Assembly: GCA_027485855.1 (NCBI GenBank)
Contig: JAIXQD010000001.1
Location: 517,575-581,574 of the forward strand
Length of the DNA: 64,000 nucleotides
DNA from: Rickettsiales bacterium
GTDB taxonomy: Bacteria > Pseudomonadota > Alphaproteobacteria > G027485855
Direction of reading: 5' to 3'
In this document: positions 50,756 to 60,175 of the stretch, one piece after another
Layout: every line of letters begins with the position of its first letter
Position numbering within the stretch: position 1 is the first letter of the stretch
Position numbers and translations under genes: made by a program
The notes under the pieces: model-generated
What the model was told of the DNA's origin: nothing
Databases searched by the model: none
Seen by the model: only the letters and a program-made list of their open reading frames with translations

Positions 50756-51048
50756 ACCCACAACAATAAGTCCCGAAGCTAAAGACTTAATTATTTATGT
50801 CCGGTATTTTCGTGAAATGCCGAGCTATTCTCTGCCAAAAATTTACCGCAGCCGGCATTCCACGCAAAAAATTATGGTTAATTTACTATGAAACTATTAT
50901 TGCTGTTGCGAGTGCTTTTGCCAAAAGTCTAATGTCTAGGCATCAGAGGCCGGCGGCCAGTTTTTATATATCAGCGCCAACCTTTGCAGCATAATTGAGC
51001 CAAGCTGATTTTGGCGTAAAGATAACCACAGCAACTAAGGAGAGTTCC
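50756..51048. other. Intergenic region between the ankyrin gene and a small membrane protein gene
   Basis: This is an AT-rich divergent spacer. It ends in AAGGAGAG before the ATG at 51049. No other feature is seen. Confidence 0.4.
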
Positions 51049-51318
51049 ATGACCACAAATAACGATAAAGACAACAGAAACCTGCCCGTTCCCGTCAGCC
51101 TCGAAAAACAAGCCGCTGGCGCCGGTATTGGCGTTGTTGGTGGCATTGTGATTGCCGCCGTGACCCCGCTGGGTTGGATTTTGACCGTGCCATTGGCCGC
51201 TGCCTATGGCTGGCGCGTTGCCGTTAAAGGTTTTGGTGGTGCCAATCAAGAAATCGTTGACGGCGCCAAAGGCATTGTCAGCAAAGTCACTGGCAAAGGC
51301 GACCAGCCCAAGCCCTAA
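51049..51318 (+). CDS. Small glycine-rich membrane protein
   Basis: An 89-residue protein of unknown function, started by the ATG at 51049 with a strong AAGGAGAG. The central 45 residues are glycine- and alanine-rich and hydrophobic (AGAGIGVVGGIVIAAVTPLG and WILTVPLAAAYGWRVAVKGF), with two possible helices that could form a hairpin. The ends are polar (MTTNNDKDNRNLPVPVS; VTGKGDQPKP). It is followed by its own terminator, so it is a free-standing, possibly highly expressed gene. Confidence 0.7.
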   Translation: MTTNNDKDNRNLPVPVSLEKQAAGAGIGVVGGIVIAAVTPLGWILTVPLAAAYGWRVAVKGFGGANQEIVDGAKGIVSKVTGKGDQPKP

Positions 51319-51372
51319 GTTTTTTACCTAAGTTTTTACCTAAATTTTTTTTAGTATCTACTCATACGAAAA

Positions 51373-51400
51373 GCCGGTGCTGCACTGCACCGGCTTTTTT
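51373..51400 (+). terminator. Rho-independent terminator
   Basis: The stem GCCGGTGC/GCACCGGC with loop TGCACT is followed by six T, after the small membrane protein gene. Confidence 0.92.
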
Positions 51401-51521
51401 GTTAGTTTTTTATGGGCAGCGTTTGGATAAAATCACTTTTATGGGCTTTGCATGACGATATTTTACATGCTTAAATCTTTATTCCTTCCTTTGCTCCACC
51501 TTCTTTTGCATCAGGCCCATT

Positions 51522-52220
51522 TTGCTTTACCAAAAACTACGCGCGCCATGCGCCCGCCTTATTGACCCTGCCTTAGCTTTCGCCCTTGGCAATGTGTTGC
51601 TGTTTGTGCCGCTTGCAGGTGTGGCGCTGTATATAAGCATTGCCGCTGTTATACTGATTATTGTGGCATTACTGGCAGCGCCGCTGCACCCATGGCTCAA
51701 TAAAAGCGGCCATGCCATGGCCATTATTGCGCTGTCTTTAGCGGTGGTATTGGGGCAAGCCATGCTGCAGCAAGCCTATATACAAGCTGGCATCAGCTTT
51801 TTTTACATGGTGGGTGGTGCTTTGCTGGCCGCACGCTTATATGGCATAGCGCGGCCGCAAGGGCATGTTTGGCTAAGGGTTTTGCTTTTTCCGGCAAGCT
51901 GGTTTGTGGGCGGGCTAACATTTATTGGTTTATTGGCGGGCGGCTGGTCACTGTTGGCTTTGCCGCTGTCATTGCTGGCGACTGTGCAAATTATCCGTGC
52001 CGAGTTCTCGCCACGCACTGAACAAAATCTGCGTGCACCCTATTTAACGCTGGCCACAGTGGCCGGCTGGAGCGTGCTGGTGAGCTTGTGGCAATTTAGC
52101 CAAGGCAGTGATGCTTCTCAATTATGGCAAGCCGGCGGCCAGCTTTGCACGCTTTTGGGCTATATGCTGATTGCTGCTTTTGAGCAGCGTATTTATGCCG
52201 ATAAGCAAGCTGGAAAATAA
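51522..52220 (+). CDS. Hypothetical polytopic membrane protein
   Basis: A 232-residue protein with six to seven hydrophobic helices and short loops. The C-terminus is cytoplasmic-looking (FEQRIYADKQAGK). A distant likeness to lysoplasmalogenase/YhhN-type proteins (helices of similar length, LLGYMLIAAFEQR) is not enough to assign it. The start is uncertain: the open frame begins with TTG at 51522, preceded by no clear ribosome site. Confidence 0.6.
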   Translation: MLYQKLRAPCARLIDPALAFALGNVLLFVPLAGVALYISIAAVILIIVALLAAPLHPWLNKSGHAMAIIALSLAVVLGQAMLQQAYIQAGISFFYMVGGALLAARLYGIARPQGHVWLRVLLFPASWFVGGLTFIGLLAGGWSLLALPLSLLATVQIIRAEFSPRTEQNLRAPYLTLATVAGWSVLVSLWQFSQGSDASQLWQAGGQLCTLLGYMLIAAFEQRIYADKQAGK

Positions 52221-52259
52221 ATGTAAGCCTTAGCAAAAAAGGCCTTAGCAAAAAAAGCC

Positions 52260-53180
52260 TTAGTTTTTTACTTTAATATTTCCCGGCCAAGCGCCGCGCC
52301 ACACTTCGGCGCCCGCTTGATAATGCCCACGCCGCAAAGCGCTAATTTCGGCCACCGGCAAATCGCGCGCTAAAAGCCACACGCCCTCGCCGTTAGCGGT
52401 GCCCTGCACAGGCTCGGCATGGGCAAAACGGCCCGTAAAGCCATAGCGCTCTTCGCACGGGCCAAACACGCTGGCCGCAGAAACATTGGTGTCGGTTAAA
52501 GTCTGGCCGCCAGCTTGATAAACACAAGTGCCAACCCCACCCACCACCGGCACCACGGTATACATCTCTATGGCGCGGGCTTTGGCGGCATCAAACACCC
52601 GATGATAGCCCGATAATTTAGCCGTTTGTGAAGGCACAAATAAAATATCAATATCGTGCTGCTGTAATTGGGCAATGAGCGAAGTTTGCTGCACATCAAA
52701 GCAAATCAAAATAGCGCAGCGATAGCCTTGCCACGCAAAAATCTGTAAAACATCGCTGGCAACCATGCCTTGCATGCTAAGCTCGGCCGGAATAAAGCGC
52801 ATTTTATCTTGCACCACAACGCTGCCATCCTCGCGGATAAAATGGCAGCGATTGTAAAAATGGTCGCCCTCTTTTACAGGAAAAGTTCCGGCCAGCAGCG
52901 CCACCCCATGCTTGCGCACCAAAGCTGGCAAAGCAGCCAGCACCTGTTGCGCCACACTGGCCTCTTGCGCGGTGGTGTCGGCCAAAAGGCCGCTGGTGAA
53001 GCTCAGCCACGGCATCGAGCAATATTCGGGCAGCATCAGCAATTGCGCCCCCTCGCTTTTAGCGCGAGCCAGCCCTGACTCGATATGCGCCAGCCACGCA
53101 TCAAGCCCCGCATAAGTACGGCTATAATCCATCGCCCACAGTGCTAGTGACAGGGGCGCTAAGGTTAGGGGTGCGCTCAT
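52260..53180 (-). CDS. Carbon-nitrogen hydrolase (nitrilase superfamily)
   Basis: A 306-residue amidase-type enzyme. The catalytic Glu is in LLMLPEYCSMPW, the Lys in VVQDKMRFIPAE and the Cys in CAILICFDVQQTS. The core is the alpha-beta-beta-alpha fold of the superfamily (GARAKSEGAQLL). Spacing and length fit the branch of uncharacterised amidohydrolases that act on small amides. It lies just downstream of the GNAT gene on the same strand, a combination common in alphaproteobacteria and suggesting linked action. The substrate is unknown. Confidence 0.85.
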   Translation of the reverse strand: MSAPLTLAPLSLALWAMDYSRTYAGLDAWLAHIESGLARAKSEGAQLLMLPEYCSMPWLSFTSGLLADTTAQEASVAQQVLAALPALVRKHGVALLAGTFPVKEGDHFYNRCHFIREDGSVVVQDKMRFIPAELSMQGMVASDVLQIFAWQGYRCAILICFDVQQTSLIAQLQQHDIDILFVPSQTAKLSGYHRVFDAAKARAIEMYTVVPVVGGVGTCVYQAGGQTLTDTNVSAASVFGPCEERYGFTGRFAHAEPVQGTANGEGVWLLARDLPVAEISALRRGHYQAGAEVWRGAWPGNIKVKN

Positions 53181-53203
53181 CCTTTTAAACCCTCAATGCA
53201 AGC

Positions 53204-54178
53204 TTATGGCGTGGGGCTATTGGCATTGGCGGCAGGCTTCACACCGAAAGTGCCACCATAACGACGCAGCATGGCGCTTTCAGGCGGCTGGTCACGCAAT
53301 GGCGCAATATCGCCCACATATTGGCAAAAACGCGCCATTTGCAGCGGGTCGTGCAGATTGAGATAACCCAGCCACTGGCAATATTCGCCCAAAAGCAAAT
53401 ATTTGCCGATATTCATGACCTTGCCCTTATCGTCGGTGACTTTGGCCGGATGATCAACCAATGTCCAAATACCGCGTGGGTCATCGCTATGAATGGCTTG
53501 TTTCAGCTCGTCCAGATGCTCGGCCGAAAGCTGCGCTGCCACCGTTTGCAATTGCTCGGCTAAACGCGGCTGAATAAAGTGCCAGGTTTGCACATAAGGC
53601 AGCCAGCCAAAACGCGCCCAGGTATAAGCGCCATTTTGTAAGGTGGCGTAAAGCTCGACGGAATCCACACCCAGCTTACGATAAAGCCGAATGGAGTTTA
53701 AAATAAATTGCCGCCCCAAACCATGGCCGGCATAATCGCGGTGTATATTGATAAACACATGCTGCACAACTTCGTTTTTAAGATCGACCCTGCGGCTGGC
53801 CGACATAATGCGCCGACCTTGTGCGTCACGCAGACGCACTTGAAACAGCCCCTGATTGCCATTGCCGCGCAAAGATAAATGCGCCTCACCCGGCAGGCCA
53901 TCGGTGATTTTTTCTAAGAACTCAAGCGGCGACATGCGGCAATAGCGCGACCACTGCGCTAAATCTTCGGCGCTTTTGATGCCCGATATTTTGCCACCAA
54001 AAGTAAAATCTTGCGGTTGCTGTTGTGCATCGGTTTTACCCGCAGTAACTGGCGCCAAGGCCACAGGCGTAAGATGATTGACCGGCTGAAGATTAACCGC
54101 CCTGACATTGACAGCATTAAACCCTACAGGGGCAAACGCCGCCCAACGCGCTGCTGCGCCATTATATTGCTCATACAT
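53204..54178 (-). CDS. GNAT family N-acetyltransferase-like protein
   Basis: A 324-residue protein. The GNAT core is in the middle: VQHVFINIHRDYAGHGLGRQ is the acetyl-CoA-binding motif A with the R/Q-x-x-G-x-G/A pattern (GHGLGR), followed by FILNSIRLYRKLGVDSVELY and AYTWARFGWLPYV. The N-terminal 80 residues are of unknown type. The C-terminal 100 residues are helical and include AIHSDDPRGIWTLVDHPAKV. The acceptor cannot be predicted. Only 23 nt separate it from the amidohydrolase gene. Confidence 0.72.
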   Translation of the reverse strand: MYEQYNGAAARWAAFAPVGFNAVNVRAVNLQPVNHLTPVALAPVTAGKTDAQQQPQDFTFGGKISGIKSAEDLAQWSRYCRMSPLEFLEKITDGLPGEAHLSLRGNGNQGLFQVRLRDAQGRRIMSASRRVDLKNEVVQHVFINIHRDYAGHGLGRQFILNSIRLYRKLGVDSVELYATLQNGAYTWARFGWLPYVQTWHFIQPRLAEQLQTVAAQLSAEHLDELKQAIHSDDPRGIWTLVDHPAKVTDDKGKVMNIGKYLLLGEYCQWLGYLNLHDPLQMARFCQYVGDIAPLRDQPPESAMLRRYGGTFGVKPAANANSPTP

Positions 54179-54357
54179 TTCACGACACCCTCATCCACGC
54201 AGTTAAACCAAACTGGGTTCAAACCAGAAGACAACAGGTGCGGTGCTTTGCTGCACAGCAGGGCTCAACCCGCACAAGAAATCTGTGCATAAAGCATTGT
54301 TGCCACTCAATGCAATAAAAATTTTACTCTTAGGCAAAAAAACTTTAAAGCTCAGAG

Positions 54358-55200
54358 ATGAGCACTCAACGGGCCATCATTTTAGGCGCCTCCTCTTTGC
54401 TGGCAGAGCCGCTTTTGCAAGCGCTGTCGCGCCAAGGCTGGCAGGGCATTGCGCTTCGTCGCAAGGCACTAAAAACCCATATGCCAAAGGGCTTTTCAGC
54501 ACAGTGCGCCGAGTCTTGGCAGTGGCAAAATTTTATAAATAGTGAGCCAGTAGTGGTGTTTTCGCTGGTGCCATTATGGGTGTTGGCCGAGAGCGGCCTT
54601 AGGCTTGGCGCACAGCATAAATTGCTGGCGGTTGGCTCGACCAGCGTTTTAAGCAAAGCCAACAGCCTGCCATTTGAGCGCAGCGTGGCGCAGCGCTTAG
54701 CCAAAGCCGAGGCCGAGATTTTAGCCGCAGCACCACACAGCACAATTTTGCGCACAAGCCTGCTTTATGATGGCCAGAAAGACGCCAACATCACCAAAAT
54801 ATGCCAGTTTATCAGGCGTTTTGGCTTTTTGCCCGTAGCCGGCAAAGCCAGTGGCCGCCGCCAGCCGCTGCATGCCGATGATGCGGCAGCGGCCTTATTG
54901 CTGTGCGCCGAGCGCCGTGCGCCTTCAGGGCTGCTGCACATGTCTGGTAGCAGCACCATAAGCTTTGCTGACATGGCCAGCATCTGCTTTGCGGCACTGG
55001 GCAAGCGGCCGCGCTTACTGCATTTGCCGCTTGGCGTAGGGCCTGTTTTGCCCGCAGCCTTGGCAGGCGCATGGCAACGCATGAACCAGCATCAAGATTA
55101 CGGCACCAGCGATTGGCTTTTGCAGCAAGGCTGGAATGCAAGGGCTTTTACGGCTTCAGCCATAACAGCTTCTGCCGCACCCACAAAGCCAGCAGGGTAA
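54358..55200 (+). CDS. NAD(P)-dependent epimerase/reductase (extended SDR)
   Basis: A 280-residue Rossmann-fold enzyme. The nucleotide loop is present in altered form as RAIILGASSLLAEPLLQ (usually TGxxGFxG). Other SDR features are VFSLVPLW, LLAVGSTSVLSKA, and a late segment HADDAAAALLLCAE that resembles the I-H-V-D-D region. The expected Y-x-x-x-K is less clear (RSVAQRLAKAE). The position beside glycosyltransferases suggests a nucleotide-sugar substrate for O-antigen-type synthesis. Its 3' end overlaps the convergent GT2 gene by 53 nt. Confidence 0.7.
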   Translation: MSTQRAIILGASSLLAEPLLQALSRQGWQGIALRRKALKTHMPKGFSAQCAESWQWQNFINSEPVVVFSLVPLWVLAESGLRLGAQHKLLAVGSTSVLSKANSLPFERSVAQRLAKAEAEILAAAPHSTILRTSLLYDGQKDANITKICQFIRRFGFLPVAGKASGRRQPLHADDAAAALLLCAERRAPSGLLHMSGSSTISFADMASICFAALGKRPRLLHLPLGVGPVLPAALAGAWQRMNQHQDYGTSDWLLQQGWNARAFTASAITASAAPTKPAG

Positions 55201-55957
55201 TATAGCTGAGCGGTGAGGCACGAAAATGTCGCCAAAAATAGCGCATAAATCCACGCAGCTTATAAGATTGCACAATGCGTGCGGGCGAATCGCTGGTGTG
55301 CCCCGCATGACTAAGCGCTGGCCTTGGCAAAAACCAAACTTGCCCGCCCATGCGTGTGAGCCGCCAGCATAAATCTAAATCTTCCACATGCAGAAAATAG
55401 CCCTCATCGAAGCCATTCAGCTTTTGCCATGTAGCGCGTGGCAGCAGCATGGCCGCACCACTGGTGGCTGGCACAGGGCTTAGAGCCTCAGGCAGTGGCT
55501 TATGGTGCAAGGCAAGCCGCAACCAAGGCAGGCGCAGCACCTCGCCCCAAAAGCGCCAAGGCGTGAGCAAATGGCGACGGCTGCCGCTGGCTTCGTGCCC
55601 GTGCATATCAACAATACGCGGGCTGAGCAGCCAATCGCCTTGCAGGTTTTTTGCGGCGGCCAACAAAGCTGCCAAAAAGCCAGAAGGCGCTTGAATATCG
55701 GGGTTGATAAAAAGCAGGTAATCGGCGCTGGTGTGGCTGGCACCCAAATTACAGCCGCGGGCAAAGCCGATATTGCCATGGCCCGACAAAGTAATAAAAG
55801 CGGGCTGCTGCTGTAGCCAGGCGCTGTCTGCCGGAGGGTTGCCATTATCAACCACAACCAGCTCGGATAATTCGGGCTGATGTAACAAGCTTTGCACCGC
55901 CGTTTGCAACCATGGGCCAGTATGATAACTGACCATGATGACGGCAATGCTAGCCAT
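55148..55957 (-). CDS. Glycosyltransferase family 2 (rhamnosyltransferase-like)
   Basis: A 269-residue GT-A fold enzyme. The N-terminal IAVIMVSYHTGPWLQTAVQS, SELVVVDNGNPPADS and the metal-binding YLLFINPDIQAP are typical of the subgroup that adds rhamnose or a similar sugar to a polysaccharide. LNGFDEGYFLHVEDLDLCWR carries the catalytic acid. The C-terminus RYFWRHFRASPLSY is basic and amphipathic, typical of membrane-associated transferases. It is convergent with the SDR gene. Confidence 0.88.
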   Translation of the reverse strand: MASIAVIMVSYHTGPWLQTAVQSLLHQPELSELVVVDNGNPPADSAWLQQQPAFITLSGHGNIGFARGCNLGASHTSADYLLFINPDIQAPSGFLAALLAAAKNLQGDWLLSPRIVDMHGHEASGSRRHLLTPWRFWGEVLRLPWLRLALHHKPLPEALSPVPATSGAAMLLPRATWQKLNGFDEGYFLHVEDLDLCWRLTRMGGQVWFLPRPALSHAGHTSDSPARIVQSYKLRGFMRYFWRHFRASPLSYITLLALWVRQKLLWLKP

Positions 55958-55971
55958 TGAAGGCGGGCTTT

Positions 55972-56589
55972 TTAGTCGAACTTATACCCAAGCCGCAAAC
56001 CAAGATTATCCAAACCAGGATTAGAGCCATCGGCCAAAATATGGCCGTTTGATAAATGCTCCCAATAGAGGCTGAGGCTGGTGGTTTGGGTAAAGCGCCA
56101 GCCAAGCTCGGCGCCTAAATGAAACAGGGTTTTTGAGCCATAGCGCTTCACTTCGTTATAGTAGTAGGCCGTGGTGGGTGTGCGGTTGCCGGCAGCGTCA
56201 TAAAGGTCGCGGTTAGCTGTGCCCGTGTGCCGCGCCAAGCCAAAAAATGCCTCGGTGATTAAGCCTGATTGCCAATCATAGCCCCAAACTAAACCGGCAT
56301 GCACATGGCTGGTGTCGCCCGCCGTGCTCCAAGTGCCACCAAAATAAGGCTGTGGCGCCAAAATATATTTAAAGAAATCCGGCGACTGCCAACGAAATTG
56401 CAGATTGATATCTTGGCCATTTTCTTTGCGTTGGCCAAGCGAGGTAATTTCTTTAAGGTCGATATCATGCTGCAAAATGCCGCCGCGCACTTCAATAGGC
56501 CAATACCAATCGGCCGCCGCTGCCGGAGTAGCAAGGGCCGGCGTAGCAAGAGCAACAGCGGCAACCAAAGCAAAAACAAAATTGCGCAT
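55972..56589 (-). CDS. Outer-membrane lipid A 3-O-deacylase (PagL-like)
   Basis: A 205-residue outer-membrane beta-barrel. A signal peptide (VFALVAAVALATPALATPAA) is followed by eight amphipathic strands (for example LHHDIDL-like QHDIDLKEITSLG). The active-site region YWEHLSNGHILADGSNPGLD with the His-Ser pair and the following strand NLGLRLGYKFD with terminal aromatic match PagL-type acyloxyacyl hydrolases, which remove a 3-hydroxyacyl chain from lipid A. It is located in a polysaccharide/LPS gene group. The start ATG has AAGGAT. Confidence 0.82.
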   Translation of the reverse strand: MRNFVFALVAAVALATPALATPAAAADWYWPIEVRGGILQHDIDLKEITSLGQRKENGQDINLQFRWQSPDFFKYILAPQPYFGGTWSTAGDTSHVHAGLVWGYDWQSGLITEAFFGLARHTGTANRDLYDAAGNRTPTTAYYYNEVKRYGSKTLFHLGAELGWRFTQTTSLSLYWEHLSNGHILADGSNPGLDNLGLRLGYKFD

Positions 56590-56737
56590 GTGGGGATATC
56601 CTTGTTGAGTGAATTTTGGCGAAATAATTTGGAAAAATTATAGGCCAAAATCGCCCTTGCCGCCAACCGTATCATGAAGGCCCTAACCAGACTCAGGCTT
56701 TTGTGGCAAAGCTGCCACAGAATTGCTACAAAGCAGC

Positions 56738-57766
56738 ATGACACCAATCTTGGACACAATCTGGCTGCAGGCAATATTGCTATTTATGGGCTGTCTGATG
56801 CTCACCGCGCGCTTATGCCAAAGGCTTATTCCGTGGCTACAGCAAAAAGGCACGCTCGACCTGCCCGAGGCACGCCGCAGCCATGCCAACCCCACGCCCC
56901 GTGGTGGCGGCATCGCCACCAGTGCGGTTTTAGTGCTGGTTTGGGGCTTGTTTTGTGCCTGGCCCACCGCGCCTGCCTCTTTGCCGCTTGCCGTGAGCGT
57001 GATGGCAGCCTTAGCCATGGTTGCTTACGCCAATGATAGCGGCTGGCTGGGCCAAGCACATTTGGGCTTGCGCCTTTTAGTGCAAATTGCCGGCGTGCTG
57101 TGGTGCTTATCGGCTAGCCCGCTGGTGCCCTTAGCGGTATGGCTGGCTTGGCCCATGTGGTTGGTTTTTGCCCTGCTGGCTTTCGGCTGGGTTTGGCTGA
57201 TTAATTTATATAATTTTATGGATGGCATAGATGAGTTAACCGCAAGCTATACCAGCCTTGCGGCCTTGGGCATTGTGTTGCTGGTTTTGGCAAGCACCCT
57301 ACCCGCCTTATTGGCGCTGCAAGCCTTAGCCCTTTTGGCCGTTATGCTTGGTTTTTGGTTTTATAATCGTCATCCGGCAAAATTATTTTTGGGTGATGTG
57401 GGCTCTATTCCGCTTGGTTTTGCGGTGGGTTATTTATTATTGCAGCTCGCTTTATCTGGCTTTGTTTGGCAGGCCTTGCTGCTGATTGGCTATTACACGC
57501 TCGATGCCACGCTCACGCTGCTATGGCGTATTTATTGTCGGCACAAATTCTGGCAGGCGCATCGTTTGCATTTTTATCAACGGGCTTTGGCGGGCGTGGC
57601 TGGCAAACATAGCGCCATAATAAAATATATCATGCTGGCCCAAGCCCTGATTGTGGCGCTTACTTTGGCCAGCGTCAAACAGCCGCTATTTATTTTAGCC
57701 GCTGCCATGGTCATAGTTTTGTTACTCGCCACTTTGCAATTTTTGAGCACGCGCCATGAAAAGTGA
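56738..57766 (+). CDS. Polyprenyl-phosphate sugar-1-phosphate transferase (WecA/MraY family)
   Basis: A 342-residue integral membrane enzyme that starts polysaccharide repeat units on undecaprenyl phosphate. The motifs are DLPEARRSHANPTPRGGGIA (nucleotide-sugar side), YNFMDGIDELTA (aspartates of the active site) and YNRHPAKLFLGDVGSIPLGF. It has about ten helices. The donor is uncertain, commonly UDP-GlcNAc or UDP-FucNAc/QuiNAc types. It overlaps the following WbpM-like gene by 11 nt, so they are a unit. The start is the ATG at 56738. Confidence 0.88.
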   Translation: MTPILDTIWLQAILLFMGCLMLTARLCQRLIPWLQQKGTLDLPEARRSHANPTPRGGGIATSAVLVLVWGLFCAWPTAPASLPLAVSVMAALAMVAYANDSGWLGQAHLGLRLLVQIAGVLWCLSASPLVPLAVWLAWPMWLVFALLAFGWVWLINLYNFMDGIDELTASYTSLAALGIVLLVLASTLPALLALQALALLAVMLGFWFYNRHPAKLFLGDVGSIPLGFAVGYLLLQLALSGFVWQALLLIGYYTLDATLTLLWRIYCRHKFWQAHRLHFYQRALAGVAGKHSAIIKYIMLAQALIVALTLASVKQPLFILAAAMVIVLLLATLQFLSTRHEK

Positions 57767-59636
57767 AATTCGCACCGGCCTTGCCTTTTGCCACGACCTG
57801 CTCATGGCCTGTATTGCCTATTTATTTACGCTGTATCTGCGCATTGGCGATAGGCTATGGCAAGCACCACAGCCCGCCCTTATGGATGGGCTGATAGTTT
57901 ATTTGGCCATTGCCGCTTTGGTTTTTGCCGGCTTTGGCCTGTACCGCGGCTTGTGGCGCTATGCCTCAATCCGCGATGTGGTGCAGCTGTTTAAAGCCTG
58001 CACGCTGCATTTGATTTTGTTTTTACTGGTGCGTGAGCTTACGCCCTTTTTGCATGAGGTGCCGCGCAGCATGGCTATTGCCAGCTGGTTTGTTTTACTG
58101 ACACTGCTTGGTGCTGGCCGCTTGGCTTATCGGCTGCTGCGCGAAGCCAAAATGCTGACCTTGCTTAATCTGCACCCGCAAGATCGTGTGCCCGTGTTAT
58201 TAGTGGGCGCTGGCAATGAGGCTGATATTTTTATTCGCAGTTTAGCCATGGATAGCAATAGCGCTTACCGTGTGGTGGGCATTATCGATGACAAAGATAG
58301 TCGTCATGGTCGCAGCCTTAATGGGGTTGCGGTTTTAGGCGGGCTTGCCGATTTATCCACGGTGTGTATGCAATTATTTAACACCACAGATCAGCCACAA
58401 AAACTTATACTAACAGCACCACCGCATCGCTTTGGCCTTGAGGCCACACGCAAGCTTTTGGCGCAAGCAACAGAATTGGGCCTCGCCTTGGCTAGCTTGC
58501 CGGCTCTCACCGAATTTCAAACCCCCAACACCAGCCGCGCTATTAGCACCAAACCCATTGCCCTAGAAGATTTGTTAGGGCGGCCACAAATTGCTTTATC
58601 GGTGGCGCCACTTGTGCAGCTTTTTCAAAATCGCCGCGTACTGGTAACTGGCGCTGGCGGCAGCATTGGCGCAGAAATTGTCAAACAGCTGGCCGCCTTG
58701 GGGCCGCAGCAGATTATTTTGCTCGAACTGTCTGAGTATAATCTTTACCGCATCAGCCAAAGCTTGCAGCAAGATTACCCGCACATAAAAACGCAGGCCA
58801 TCTTGGCCGATGTGCGGAACGAAGTACGCATGGCGCATATTTTTGCCGAGCATCAGCCCGAGCTGGTTTTACATGCCGCAGCGTTAAAACATGTGCCAAT
58901 TGCCGAGCAAAACCCGCATGAGGCTGTCAGCATCAATGTTTTGGGCACACGCATTATAGCCGATGCGGCCATTAAAGCTGGCTGCATTGCCATGGTGCTG
59001 ATATCGACCGATAAGGCCGTTAACCCCAGCAATATTATGGGCGCCAGCAAGCGTTTGGCCGAATCTTATTGCCAAAGTTGCGATGCGGAAAGCCCATCAA
59101 CGCGCCTACTGACGGTGCGTTTTGGCAATGTGCTGGGTGCGTCTGGCTCGGTTGTACCGCTGTTTCAGCAGCAAATAGCAGAAGGCGGCCCTGTAACCGT
59201 CACGCACCCCGACATGACCCGTTATTTTATGAGTCTGGCTGAAGCGGTGACACTGGTTTTGCAAACCACAGCACATGCATTGGCCAAACCCAACCAGCGT
59301 GGCCGCGTTTATGTGCTGGATATGGGTGAGCCCATCAAAATTACTGATCTCGCCCAACAAATGATCAGGCTGGCCGGCCTGCGCCCACAAGAAGATATTC
59401 CTATTATCTTTACGGGCTTGCGCCCTGGTGAAAAACTGCACGAAGAACTATTTAACCAAAATGAAGTGCTTGAGGCATCAGGCGTTCGTGGCGTGCTGTT
59501 AGCGCGCGCCCAGCCAATAGATGCGGCACAGCTGCAAACACTCATGGATGAGGCAATAAAAGCCGCGCAAAGTTGGCAGAGCGATGCCACGCTGCGCCAG
59601 TCGCTTAAAAATGCTGTGCCCGAATTTGCGCCCTAG
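57756..59636 (+). CDS. WbpM/CapD-type nucleoside-diphosphate-sugar 4,6-dehydratase
   Basis: A 626-residue membrane-bound enzyme that makes UDP-4-keto-6-deoxyhexose sugars for surface polysaccharide. It has four N-terminal helices (about residues 1-115), a Rossmann-like domain with VLLVGAGNEADIFIRSLAMD, and a C-terminal SDR domain with VLVTGAGGSIGAEIVKQLAA. The catalytic region LISTDKAVNPSNIMGASKRL has S-T-D-K and M in place of the usual Tyr, as is normal in this family. RYFMSLAEAVTLVLQT and GLRPGEKLHEELF follow. It works directly with the preceding transferase. Confidence 0.92.
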   Translation: MKSEIRTGLAFCHDLLMACIAYLFTLYLRIGDRLWQAPQPALMDGLIVYLAIAALVFAGFGLYRGLWRYASIRDVVQLFKACTLHLILFLLVRELTPFLHEVPRSMAIASWFVLLTLLGAGRLAYRLLREAKMLTLLNLHPQDRVPVLLVGAGNEADIFIRSLAMDSNSAYRVVGIIDDKDSRHGRSLNGVAVLGGLADLSTVCMQLFNTTDQPQKLILTAPPHRFGLEATRKLLAQATELGLALASLPALTEFQTPNTSRAISTKPIALEDLLGRPQIALSVAPLVQLFQNRRVLVTGAGGSIGAEIVKQLAALGPQQIILLELSEYNLYRISQSLQQDYPHIKTQAILADVRNEVRMAHIFAEHQPELVLHAAALKHVPIAEQNPHEAVSINVLGTRIIADAAIKAGCIAMVLISTDKAVNPSNIMGASKRLAESYCQSCDAESPSTRLLTVRFGNVLGASGSVVPLFQQQIAEGGPVTVTHPDMTRYFMSLAEAVTLVLQTTAHALAKPNQRGRVYVLDMGEPIKITDLAQQMIRLAGLRPQEDIPIIFTGLRPGEKLHEELFNQNEVLEASGVRGVLLARAQPIDAAQLQTLMDEAIKAAQSWQSDATLRQSLKNAVPEFAP

Positions 59637-59639
59637 CGC

Positions 59640-60086
59640 CTAACTCAGCAATAAATCACGCGCAGCATTAATGCGTGCGGCTAAATAAGCACTGCCGCCG
59701 CGATCTGGGTGGTTGACCGACATCAGCTTGATGTGCGCGGCTAAAATATCGTCTTCGCTGCAATTTTCGGCTAAACCCAAAATTTCTAAAGCTTCGGCCT
59801 TGGTCATCTCGGCCGATGCACCGCCCGCTGGCTGCTGTTGTTTTTTGAAGCTGTGCTGCTGATACCAGCGCGCAAAATAAGGATAGATAAACGGCAACAA
59901 GGCCACCAGCACGGCCTCACGCCCGCTCACAATTAAGGCAATAGCCGCACCCACCAGCAGCATGGCCAGCAACTGCCCCAATATATCGGCGCCGCTGTTT
60001 TTGGGTAAGGACGCATACCAGCTAGAGCCGCGCCACAAGGCAAAGCCCGCCCCCAATGCTAAGATGATGTAAAATAATATTGCCAT
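59640..60086 (-). CDS. Membrane-anchored J-domain protein (Pam18/TIM14-like)
   Basis: A 148-residue protein with two short hydrophobic segments (about residues 4-20 and 35-65) and a C-terminal J domain of the short type: ALEILGLAENCSEDDILAAH, SVNHPDRGGSAYLAARINAA with the HPD motif. This arrangement, membrane anchor first and J domain last, is that of mitochondrial Pam18/TIM14 and its alphaproteobacterial relatives, which activate an Hsp70. It is convergent with the WbpM-like gene and divergent from the glutamine synthetase gene. Confidence 0.8.
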   Translation of the reverse strand: MAILFYIILALGAGFALWRGSSWYASLPKNSGADILGQLLAMLLVGAAIALIVSGREAVLVALLPFIYPYFARWYQQHSFKKQQQPAGGASAEMTKAEALEILGLAENCSEDDILAAHIKLMSVNHPDRGGSAYLAARINAARDLLLS

Positions 60087-60175
60087 ATCAGTGACTTAGA
60101 CGAAAACCGCCCCTATGGTTGGACTTTTACACCTAACCCAAGCTACACTGCGAACACCAACAAAGGGTTAAGCCA

